This document shows, in pieces, positions 16,593 to 26,500 of a stretch of 42,408 bases of DNA (position 1 is the stretch's first letter; every line of letters begins with the position of its first letter). A program made the translations under genes and the position numbers. Below the pieces are notes generated by a model that worked only from the letters and a program-made list of their open reading frames with translations, ran no database searches and had not been told where the DNA came from. The stretch spans positions 1 through 42,408 of the forward strand of contig NZ_JAJLRA010000038.1 in assembly GCF_020991365.1 (NCBI RefSeq), read 5' to 3'. Source of the stretch: Streptacidiphilus sp. ASG 303 (GTDB lineage Bacteria > Actinomycetota > Actinomycetes > Streptomycetales > Streptomycetaceae).

Positions 16593-16848
16593 CTGGGCCT
16601 GGGAGTACGAGCCGGACGAGGAGCACGTGATCGGTGGGGGCCACCCGCCGGGTCCGGCGTTCGTCGCCCGGGTGGAGGAGCGGGCGGACGAGATCGTCAG
16701 GGCCGCCGCCGCCCTGTACCTGGACGGCTCCTCCTACCAGGGGTCCGGCGAGGGCGTGCAGACGGCGTTCGTGGACGGCGGCATGTTCCTGCACCTCGTG
16801 GTGCCGCGGCACCAGCGGGTGTACGTCCTGCAGGTCACCGCCTGGTGA
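16585..16848 (+). CDS. Small RelE/ParE-like protein, possible toxin
   Basis: 87 residues from GTG 16585, inside the end of the DUF6247 gene. The central part PAFVARVEERADEIVRAAAA is one long helix. The C-terminal strands YQGSGEGVQTAFVDGGMFLH and LVVPRHQRVYVLQVTAW resemble the last beta-hairpin of RelE-fold toxins (compare the usual Y-x-V-x-x-x-x-V-x-V-L-x-V ending). The protein is compact, with a Trp-rich start (WAWEYEPDEEHV). With the coupled upstream gene it forms a plausible type II toxin-antitoxin pair; the order (antitoxin first) and overlap fit. No catalytic residues can be assigned. Confidence 0.55.
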   Translation: MSDWAWEYEPDEEHVIGGGHPPGPAFVARVEERADEIVRAAAALYLDGSSYQGSGEGVQTAFVDGGMFLHLVVPRHQRVYVLQVTAW

Positions 16849-17037
16849 CAGGGTAAGGCTGGACAGCCGACCCCACTGCAGAGCTGCGTAGGGACGGGCA
16901 TTCGGAGTCTCCCAACGCGATGCTGGTACCACACCAGCTCCAACCGGCCGATCCGGTGCGATACGACCCCATGCCGGTCGATGTCAGGAACGAGAAGAGA
17001 TCCTTTGAGCTGCCTACTCACGGTTCGAGGCGACGAG

Positions 17038-17073
17038 GAGAGCCAGGCCCGCCCTGCGGTGGGCCTGGCTCTC
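17038..17073 (-). terminator. Strong hairpin terminator of the DNRLRE/FG-GAP gene
   Basis: GAGAGCCAGGCCC (17038-17050) pairs perfectly with GGGCCTGGCTCTC (17061-17073) over a 10-nt loop. It starts 10 nt after the stop of the leftward gene at 17084. The stretch 16849-17037 to its left shows no gene. Confidence 0.8.
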
Positions 17074-17083
17074 CTACGAGAGG

Positions 17084-20000
17084 TCAGTTCATGGTGGTGA
17101 AGTTCTGCCATCCTCCCGTGGTGACTATGGCAGCTCTGCCGAAGCGGTAGCCGCTGGGGCCGGGGGTTGCGGTGCCGTGCCAGGCGTCGAGGTCGCCGTC
17201 GGTGGTGGTGGCGTAGAGGTCGCCGAGTCCGTCGCCGTTGGTGTCACCCGGGCTGGTGACGAGTTTGGTGGTGGACGGCGGGAGGGTGCCGACCAGGGTG
17301 CCGGCGTCGCGGGTGATGGTGCCGTTGGTGATGTGGAGGGCGAACAGGTCGATGTCGCCGCTGCTGGTGTTCCAGGCCCACACGTCCGGGGTGCCGTCGG
17401 CGGAGAAGTCGCCGGGGGCCATGACGCGCCAGCTGCCCCAGGAGCCGCTGATCTGCTGGGCGGAGTTGAAACTGGTGCCGTCGGCGCGGCCGGGGAAGTA
17501 CCAGAGGTTGTTGTCCTCGACGGTGAGCAGGTCCGGATTGCCGTCCTGGTTGATGTCGCCCGGGGCGATGAGCTGGGTGACGTGCGACCAGTCGGCTGCG
17601 AAGGTGCTGCAGGCGGTCCCGGTACCGCAGGTTTTGCGGGGTACTTCGGTCCGATGAGAGGCGGTGTAGTAGTAGCCGCCGTTGGTTTGGACTTCGCCTG
17701 GAATGTTGAGGTTGTTGCGGTAGATGTACAGCGAGGGCTTGCCAGGAGTGAGGGCCCAGAGGTCGTCGAATCGTGTGCCGGTGCTGCTCAGCCGATGGGC
17801 GATGAGGGATTTTGCCCAGTTGGTGCCGTCGGGGCTGTCGGCCTGGGGGGCTGCTACGGCCGGGGTGTGGGACTCGGTGTAGGTGGGGAACAGGTCGAGG
17901 TTGCCGTTGGTGTTGGTGGCGAGCAGGTCAGGGCGCTGGTCGCCGTCGATGTCGCCCGCATTGACGGCGGCGTTCAGGTCGTCGGGGACGTAGAAGCTCA
18001 GGTCGGTGGACTGGCTCTGGTTGCCGGCCTTGTCGATGGCGGCGATGTGGAGGACGGTGGAGCCCCACGTGGTGGCGGTATAGGTGATTTTGGCTGCGTT
18101 GCTGGTGGCGGTGACGTGAATGCCCCCGTCACCGTCGAGGTCGTGGACGTCGCCCGCGGTCCACAGGAAATGGTCGATGCCGCTGGTGCGGCCGCCGCCG
18201 GGGGGCGCGGGATCGGCGCCGGTGACGTTGATGGTCACATCGTGGCCAGCGGTCGGAATGGGGTCGGTCACCGCGGCGGTGCTGATGGTAGGAGCGGTCT
18301 GGTCAACGTCGAAGTGGCAGCTGTCGGCGCCCGGCGAGACGTCGATGCCGTCCCAGGCGCGGGCCGTCCAGCCGTAGCGATGGCCGTCTTTGAGAGTGGT
18401 GTTGGCCAGAGAGATCTGGCTGGTGCCCCCGGTGCCGGGGACGATGTTGCCTGAGGCTGCGGCATCGGTGTAGTCGAGGAGGGAGACGTCGGGGTCGCTG
18501 TCCTTGGCCCCGGAGTCCCACAGGTGGAACTGGGCGAGAACCTTTTGGTAAGAGGTGCCGTCGGACTTCTTGTCCGGGTCGGAGACGTCGGCGTTCAGCC
18601 ACAGGGACCCGGTGACCTTGCCGATCCAGCCGTAGGAACCGCTGGTGTTGCAGCCCTGGTTGACGGTGCCGTCGGGAGCACTGCGCGGGTAGGGATAGGC
18701 GATGAGCTTGGTGGGGGTGTTAGGCGGGGTGTTGTAGTCGATCGTGAGGGTGGCCTTCTTGTCGAAGCGCTTGAAGGCCGCGTTGGTGGACTCGTCCCCG
18801 AGCAGGCGGAAGGTGACTGTGCCGTTGCCGTCGGAGGCGACGGCGGACGTCACGTTGAAGGCGATGTTGGCGGCGCCGGCGCAGCCGCTGTTGTAGGTGC
18901 CGGTGACAGGCTGGGTAGCCATGTAGGCCCAGACGGCGGGCTGGCTGTTCCAGGTGGTGCCGGTGCCGATGGCGTCGGTGGTGTCCACTCGGACGTCGTA
19001 CTTGGTGCAGCCCCAGTCGGCCGCGTAGGTGGCTTGGGTGTTGAGGTAGGCCGAGTTGACGTGGAGGGTGCCGATGCTGCCGAGGTTGGTGAACTGGTAC
19101 CAGGTGCGTTCGTCGCCGGTGGGTGAGGAGTAGCCCTGGTGGCCGACGCCGGGGTCGAGGGCGCCGCTGCTGGTGTCGTTGTAGTGGTTGGTGCTGGGGT
19201 ATGCCTGCTGGGCGAAGGTGTAGCCGGTGCTGTTCTTGGTCACCGGGACCCATGCCGGGTCGATGTAGACCGGGTAGCGGGTGTCGGTGCCAATGAGCAG
19301 GTCGGCGTCAGGGGTGAGTGCGATGTCTCCGTCGGCGGTGATCGAGGTGCCTACGGGGGCGATCTGTGCGCCGGGGGCGGGGGCAGCAGCCTCGTCGCCG
19401 CTGCTGCTGGCGGCAGCGGTCTGGACGGTGAAGGACGCCTTGGAGGCGGTGGAGACGGAGGGGGATGGAGCCGCGGAAGCCGTGGTGCTGCCGGTGGTGG
19501 AGTCCCACATCAAGGGTGCGGTGGCGTGGAAGACGGCTGCGCCGCCGGTGTCAGCGGCGGTGAGGTTGCCGGCAGTGTCGGCGGAGATGGTCAGTCCGCT
19601 GCTGGTGTCCGTACCGAGGACGAGCTGGTGCAGGGCGGGGTTGGCGGCGGCCTGGGCGCTGCGGACGATGAGGACTTCGGAGATGGCCCCTTGGTCGCTT
19701 GCCGTCACCTTCAGGTCCACGTCGGGCAGGACCGCGGGGTAGAGGGCGCTGTTGCCGTTGACCTGCGGACGGGGCAGGCCGGTGGACCAGGAGAGCGACA
19801 GCTTCCTGCCGTCGTTTTCCATCGTTGCCAGGGGGCCGGTGCCGCCGCCGGAGAGCGTGAGCGGATGGCTGGAGGCGGCCGGGGAGTAGGTGCCGTCGGC
19901 GTTGGCGTGGAGTGCGGGGTCCAAGGGAACCCAGGTGTTGTCGCGCTGCAGGCGCTCGGGTTGGTTGCTGATGGTGGCGGTGAAACTACCGTCGGGCTGG

Positions 20001-20215
20001 GCCGTCACCAGGGTGTCCTCGGTGGTGGCCTCGTCCACGGGAACCGGCGTCCCGCTGTTTCTGGCCTGGGCCGATGCCTGTTCCAGCGCAGTCGGCGCCA
20101 CGGCCGGTACAGCTTCGGCATGGGCCGGAGCGGCCGAAATGGGTGACAAGGCGATCCCTGTCGCCACGGCGATGCCCAGAATTCGCCGCCTCGTCGAGAA
20201 GCGTTGCTTCTTCAC
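17084..20215 (-). CDS. Secreted DNRLRE / FG-GAP repeat protein
   Basis: 1043 residues from a GTG preceded by GGGGGGAAG. A signal peptide (MKKQRFSTRRRILGIAVATG to PAHAEA, about 1-34) directs export. The N-terminal region (FTATISNQPERLQRDNTWVP) is typical of actinomycete Rhs-associated surface proteins. A DNRLRE-type beta domain is at about 315-500 (YPVYIDPAWVPV, ERTWYQFTNLG, VRVDTTDAIGTGTTWNSQPA), then Ig-like modules (about 500-760) and a C-terminal set of FG-GAP/VCBS repeats (about 770-1040: NAGDIDGDQRPDLLATNTNG, APGDINQDGNPDLLTVED, SPGDTNGDGLGDLYATTTDG) with calcium-binding D-x-D-G-x-x-D loops. It is divergent from the giant Rhs gene and probably works with it at the cell surface, for example as adhesin, scaffold or shell component. 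No enzymatic motif is seen. Confidence 0.85.
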   Translation of the reverse strand: MKKQRFSTRRRILGIAVATGIALSPISAAPAHAEAVPAVAPTALEQASAQARNSGTPVPVDEATTEDTLVTAQPDGSFTATISNQPERLQRDNTWVPLDPALHANADGTYSPAASSHPLTLSGGGTGPLATMENDGRKLSLSWSTGLPRPQVNGNSALYPAVLPDVDLKVTASDQGAISEVLIVRSAQAAANPALHQLVLGTDTSSGLTISADTAGNLTAADTGGAAVFHATAPLMWDSTTGSTTASAAPSPSVSTASKASFTVQTAAASSSGDEAAAPAPGAQIAPVGTSITADGDIALTPDADLLIGTDTRYPVYIDPAWVPVTKNSTGYTFAQQAYPSTNHYNDTSSGALDPGVGHQGYSSPTGDERTWYQFTNLGSIGTLHVNSAYLNTQATYAADWGCTKYDVRVDTTDAIGTGTTWNSQPAVWAYMATQPVTGTYNSGCAGAANIAFNVTSAVASDGNGTVTFRLLGDESTNAAFKRFDKKATLTIDYNTPPNTPTKLIAYPYPRSAPDGTVNQGCNTSGSYGWIGKVTGSLWLNADVSDPDKKSDGTSYQKVLAQFHLWDSGAKDSDPDVSLLDYTDAAASGNIVPGTGGTSQISLANTTLKDGHRYGWTARAWDGIDVSPGADSCHFDVDQTAPTISTAAVTDPIPTAGHDVTINVTGADPAPPGGGRTSGIDHFLWTAGDVHDLDGDGGIHVTATSNAAKITYTATTWGSTVLHIAAIDKAGNQSQSTDLSFYVPDDLNAAVNAGDIDGDQRPDLLATNTNGNLDLFPTYTESHTPAVAAPQADSPDGTNWAKSLIAHRLSSTGTRFDDLWALTPGKPSLYIYRNNLNIPGEVQTNGGYYYTASHRTEVPRKTCGTGTACSTFAADWSHVTQLIAPGDINQDGNPDLLTVEDNNLWYFPGRADGTSFNSAQQISGSWGSWRVMAPGDFSADGTPDVWAWNTSSGDIDLFALHITNGTITRDAGTLVGTLPPSTTKLVTSPGDTNGDGLGDLYATTTDGDLDAWHGTATPGPSGYRFGRAAIVTTGGWQNFTTMN

Positions 20216-20517
20216 AGGTGGTACTTCCCCCCTTGGTCATGGATGCGGCCGGGCGTGAAAGGGCTTCGGCCGTCGGGGAACCGTAACGACGCCACCTGGG
20301 GCTTTGCAATGCGGTCTCGCGGCACATAGCTCGGCTTGCCGCTTTGTCCGGGGGGGCACGCCTGAATTCCACATGCCGCATAAGTTTAGGAACGCACCAA
20401 AATGCACGAATTAAGAAACACGCATTACTAAGTTTTGGGAATTTCTTGACTCTCTTGACCTGGCCATGACGCTACCGTGCAGCGGTTAGCACGTAAGCGA
20501 TCAAGAGGCGGGGGACT
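20216..20517. promoter_or_regulatory. Divergent AT-rich promoter region of the DNRLRE and Rhs genes
   Basis: 302 nt, markedly richer in A/T than the flanks in 20380-20450. TTGACT at 20446-20451 and TTGACC at 20455-20460 are -35-like boxes for the rightward gene; TACCGT at 20473-20478 is a poor -10 candidate whose spacing suits neither box well. GGGGGA lies before the GTG at 20518, and GGGGGGAAG precedes the leftward GTG. Shared control of the two secreted proteins is likely from the layout. Confidence 0.5.
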
Positions 20518-23500
20518 GTGGTACGTCTTCATCGACGACGAACTGGAAGCGGCAGGCTGTTGGCGGGGGCGCTCTCCAGCGCCCTGATCGGCTCTTTGAT
20601 CGCCGCCGCTCCGGCTCTGGCAGAGACCCCTCGACCTAGTGACCTGTGGTCACCTCGCCCTCTGCCCGACCAGGCCTCCGTATCCGGCACCGATGCGCCC
20701 ACAACTGCTTCGCCCCAGGTCAAATGGGCCTCGCTGAAGGCGTACCACCCGTCTGCCGTCACATGGCCAGCTGCCGGGACCGTGATGGTTCCCCTATCCG
20801 GTAAGACACTGGCGAAACCAGCGGCGTCCGCCACAACAACGACAGCAACGCCCCCCAGCCGAACCGTGAAGGCCGGCACTCTCCCCGTACGAGTCGCCGC
20901 CGCCGGCGTCCTGGTAGACGGCCACTTGCCGGGCAAGCTCGCAAAGACACGCTCCCGGATCGATGCGGCGGCCAAGGCACCTGCTGCACTGCGCGTCAGC
21001 ACTGTGAGTCGCGCCACGGCGGAGAAGGCCGGAGTGCGCGGCCTCCTGGTCACGGTTGCCCCCGTGGATACGGCAGCTCGTACCCAGGCCTCGATCGAGG
21101 TGGACTACAGCAGCATTCAGGACGCCTTCGGCGGCAACTGGTCCTCACGCCTGCGCCTGGTCCAGCTCCCTCCCTGTGTGCTGACCACCCCTGCCAAGCC
21201 CGCGTGCCGCACTCAGAGCCCGATACCAGCATCCGCCAATGACCTCGCCCACCGCCACCTGGTGGCGGACCTCGACCTGCCCGCATCCCCTACGCCCACC
21301 CCGCCGCCAGCGGCCCAGGATGTGATCGCTTCCTCGAACACGCTGGTGCTGGCCGCTACTGCCACACCCGGCGGCGGGGAGGGCACCTACGCCGCGACCT
21401 CGCTTGCGCCTTCATCCCAGTGGTCGGTAGGCAACACAGGAGCCTTCACCTGGTCCTACCCCGTCACGGTGCCACCGGGCCTGGGCGGTGAAGCGCCAGC
21501 GGTGACGCTGTCCTACGACTCGTCCTCGGTGGACGGCCGCACTTCGGCGACCTCGGCCCAGGCGTCCTGGATCGGTGACGGCTGGGACTACAGTCCCGGG
21601 TTCATCGAACGCTCCTACCGGTCGTGCGACGACGACGGGCAGAAGGACGACTACGACCAATGCTGGGCAGGGACGAACGCCACCGTTTCCATGGGTAGCC
21701 ACTCCGGCACCCTGATCCCGGCGAATGCGGACGGGACATCCTGGCGTCTAGCCCACGATGACGGCTCGCGCATCGACCTGGTCTCCGGTGCGGCCAACGG
21801 TCTGCAGGACGGCGAGTACTGGCGCCTGTCCGACCCCGACGGCACCCGATACTACTTCGGCGCCAACCACCTCCCCGGCGGCGACGGAAGCGACACCGCC
21901 ACCCAGTCGGCCTGGGGTGTCCCGGTCTACGGGAACGACTCAGGTGAGCCCTGCCACGGTGCGACCTTCGACACCTCGCTCTGCGCCAAGAACATGGGCT
22001 GGCGCTGGAATCTCGACTTCGTCGTCGACCCCCATGGCAACACCACTGCGTACACCTACGCCCCCGAGACCAATTACTACGCCGCCGGCCCCACCCACGA
22101 CCTGAAGCAGTACGTCCGCGGCGGCACCCTGGCGAAGATCACCTACGGGCAGCGCACCGGCGACTACGCCACCAACACCCCCGCCGCCCGCGTCACCTTC
22201 ACCACCTCGCAGCGCTGCCTGTCGACCACCGGCACCAACGCCTTCAACTGCGAGACCACCGCGATCAGCACCACCAACGCCAGCCACTGGCCCGACGTCC
22301 CCTACGACCAGAACTGCGCCTCCACCGGCGCCTGCACCAACTACGCTCCGTCCTTCTGGTCGGCCAAGCGCCTCACGAAGATCGCCACCGAGGTCTACGA
22401 CGCCGGCACCAGCGCATACCGGGCGGTAGACACCTACACCCTCACGCAGTCCTTCCCCGACCCCGGCGACGGCACCAAGCCCGCCCTGTGGCTGAACTCC
22501 ATCGTCCATACCGGCAACGACACCGGCGCCGGCGGCAGCGCCGTCACCCTTCCCCCGATCACCTTCGGCGGCACCGAGCCCAAGCCCAACCGCGTCGACG
22601 GTCTCGAGCAGCCCCAGAACATCCCGCCGCTCAACCGCATCCGCCTGGGCTCGCTCACCACTGAGACCGGCGAGCAGATCACCGTCACCTACAAGGACGA
22701 CGCCTCCTGCTCGCGCACCGCCCTGCCCGCCGAAGACGCCGACGACCAGCTGTGCTATCCGGTCAAGTGGACGCCGCCCGGCTACAGCGACCCCATCCTC
22801 GACTGGTTCTACAAGTACCCCGTCCTTGAGGTCGACGAGTCCGACTCCTACACCCACGGCGCGGCGCCGAAGTACACCACCTACGACTACAGCCAGGGCA
22901 AGCCTGCCTGGCACCACAACGACGATCCGCTCACGCTGAAGAAGAACCGGACCTGGGACCAGTTCCGCGGCTTCAGCAAGATCATCACCCGCACCGGCCA
23001 CGTCCCCGACCCGGTCACCCAGACCGAGGCCCTCTATCTGCAGGGCATGTCCGGCGACCTCAAGGCCGACGGCAGCCGCCCCGCCCGGACGGTGAAGGAC
23101 GCCTTCGGCGAGGACATCACCGACGACCCAGCTCTGGCTGGCGCAGCCCTGCAGACCACCATCTACAGCGGCTCCGGCGGCACCATCCAGTCTCAGCAGG
23201 TCGCCACTCCGTGGCTGTCGGCCCCCACCGCCACCCTCGACCTGAGCGGTCACAAGGCCCCGGACGGCGCCGCGGACCCACTCCCCGACCAGACTGCCCG
23301 CCTCAGCGGCATCAGTAGTCAGCGCATCCGCGCTCTGCTCCATGACGACACCTGGCGCATCACCCAAACCGATACAACCCATGACCCAGACACCGGCCAG
23401 ATAACTGCTGTCGATGACAAGGGCGAGGTCGACAGCAGCGGCACTCCGAAGGCTGGTAGCGGCACACCGGAGAAGTGCGTCCTGACCAAGTACGCCGAGC

Positions 23501-26500
23501 TGACCGCCGAAAGCGCCAACGCCGACCGCTACATGATCGACCGGCCATACGAGATCCTTACTCTCGCCGGTGGATGTGACACAACCCCGAGTTCGAGCAC
23601 CGTACTCGCACTTACGCACACGTACTACGGCAGCAGCACACTCGGCGCAATTCCCGCCAGCAGCACCGGCGACCCCACTGCCAGCCAGGTGGTCAAGCAG
23701 TACGACACCAGCGGAAACGCGGTGTGGACCCAGGCCACGACGACGACTTACGACCTCTACGGCCGGGTCAAGAGCGTCACCGACCCGTTGAACCGCACCA
23801 CCACCACCACCCCCAGCCCCCTGACCGACTGGCTGCCCACCAGTCTGACCACCAGCAACCCCAAGACCTGGAACACCACCTCCAAGGTGGACCCGGCCCG
23901 GGCGCTGTCCCTGTCCACCACCGACCCCAACGGCCGTGCCACCAGCTCCACCTATGACGGCCTGGGCCGCCTGACCGCCGCCTGGGGCCCCCTGCAGCCC
24001 CAGGCCAGTAACACCGCCACGCCCAGCGCACGCTTCTCCTACACCGTCCCCGGCAATGGACCGGTCACGATCAAGAGCGAGACGCTCCGGGAGAACAAGA
24101 CCTACGCCGTCGACTACAAGATCTACGACGTGATGCTGCGGCTCAGGCAGGAGCAGGCCACTACGCCGGACGCCTCAACAGGCAGCCGTGTCATCACCGA
24201 CACCTTCTACGACACCGCCGGCCGCACGGCCAAATCCTCCGCCGGCTACTACAACGGGGACTCGGCCCCGACGGGCATCGTCTTCGACGCCGTCGATGGA
24301 CAGGTTCCCAACCAGACGGTCACCACGTACGACGGGCAGGGCCGCCCCATCACAGTGGCCCAGTACTCACTGGGAACCAAGCAGTGGCAGGCCAACACCG
24401 CCTACCGGGGCACGGACGCAGTCGACACCACGCCGCCCGCCGGCGGCTACCCCGCGACCACGCTGAGCGACGGGCGCGGCCAGAAGAGCGAACTGTGGCA
24501 GTGGCACGGCTCCACCCTGCCCGGCACGATCACTGACGCCGACAGCACCGCCGTCGACAAGACCAGTTACCGCTATGACGCGCTCGGCCGTCTGGTCAGC
24601 GAAAGCGACACTGTCGGCCGGCACGCCGACGGCAAGAAGTCCAACACTTGGACCACTGCCTACAACCAGCTCGGCAAGCCGGTATCCACCACCGATCCCG
24701 ACGCCGGTGCAAGCACCTCCGCCTACGACGACGCCGGCCAGCTCATCACCACCACCAATGCCAACGGCACCACCCTGTGGTTCGGCTACGACGAACTGGG
24801 CCGCAAGACCGAGGAACGACAGAACTCCGCGGCCGGCAACCTGCTCGCCGCGTGGGAGTACGACAAAGCCCTGACCGCGGGCAGCTCCACCGTGCAGGTC
24901 CTCGGCCAGCCCTCGAAGTCCGCCCGCTACAACGGCACCAGCGCCGACCTGGCCACCGCCGTCCCCACCTCCACCAGCGAGGTCACGAGCTACAGCACCG
25001 GCTACAAGCCGCTCAGCACCACCACGACGCTCAACTCCAGCAATACCACCGGCAAGATCACCTACACGGTGGCCAACTACTACACCCCGGTCACCGAGCG
25101 CCTAGACTCCACCGATTACCCCGCCGAAGGCGGCCTGCCAGCCGAGACCGTCTCTTACGGCTACAACGACAACGGCCTTCCCGTCACCTCCGGCGGCGCT
25201 AACAAGTACGTCGCCTGGACCGACTACACCCACCTTGGCCAGACCCTGCGCGCCACCATGGGCGTGATGCCGAACCAGGTGGTCCAGACCTACAACTGGG
25301 AGAGCGCCACCGGCCGCCTGCTCGACTCCTTCCTCGACAAGGAGAACGCCGCGGCAGCGGTCGAGCACACCCGCTACACCTACAACGCGGCAGGCCTGAT
25401 TACCGCAGCCTCCACCATCCAGGACGGTGCCACCACGGCAGCGGGTACCGACACCCAGTGCTACACCTACGACTACCTCGGCCGTCTCGCCCACGCCTGG
25501 ACCGACACCGGCGGCATCACCACCGCCGCCTCCCCCACCATCAACGGCATGGGCGGCTGCACCAACCCCGCCGCTCCCACCTCGGCCACCGCCGCCAGCC
25601 GCATCGGCGGCCCGGCGCCTTACTGGCAGTCCTTCACCTACGACGCCACCGGCAACCGGCTCACTAAGACCGTCCACGACACCAAGGGCAACACGGTTGC
25701 CGACGCCACCACCACCGAGACCTACAACCCTTCCGGTACGGCCGGCTCCTCACCCCACGCGGTCCAGACCACCCGCACCGGCAGCGGTCCCGCCGACACC
25801 TACGCCTACGACAACAACGGCCAGCCCACTGCCATCACCGGCAGCGGCGGGGCGGCCACCAACCTGGCCTGGGACACCACAGGCAAGCCCACCACTGACA
25901 CCCAGGCCACCGGCGCCGCCGGTCACCTGACCGGCAAGGCCTCTGTCTGCCTGGACGACCCCGGCGCCAGCACCACCAACGGCACCATCATCCAGATCCT
26001 CGCCTGCAACAGCACCACCCAGCAGAACTGGACCGTCAAGAACAACACCCTCAAGGTCCTGGGCAAGTGCGCCAAGGCCACCGGCACCGCCAACAACTCC
26101 CAGCTGCAGATCGCCGACTGCGACGGCAGCCCGGCCGAGGTCTGGCAGTCCCGCGGCGACCGCAGCCTGTACAACCCCGCCTCCGGCAAGTGCCTCTCCC
26201 TGCCCGGCGGCGTCACCACCGACGGCACCAAGCCCAACCTCTACACCTGCAGCGCCAATGCTGAACAGCACTGGATCCCCACCGGCGTCCACGCCTCCAG
26301 CTACACCTACGACGCCGAAGGCAACCAGCTCACCCGCACCACCGACGGCACCACCACCGTCTACCTCGGCGCCGACCAGTACACCGTCAACGCCGCCCGC
26401 ACCATCACCGGCGCCACCCGCTACTACACCCTGCCCGGAGCACCCACCGCAGTCCGCACCGCCACCACCGGCAACACGACCACCACACTCAACTACCAAG

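Noticed and set aside
17177-20146. Gly/Val/Ala-rich plus-strand frames that could mimic PE-PGRS-like proteins
   Set aside because: They are antisense to the DNRLRE/FG-GAP gene, whose signal peptide, repeats and terminator identify the coding strand.
21940-23619. 559-residue minus-strand frame opposite the Rhs gene, and similar Gly/Val-rich frames opposite the FG-GAP gene
   Set aside because: These are antisense shadows caused by strong GC3 bias; they have no domains, starts or ribosome binding sites.
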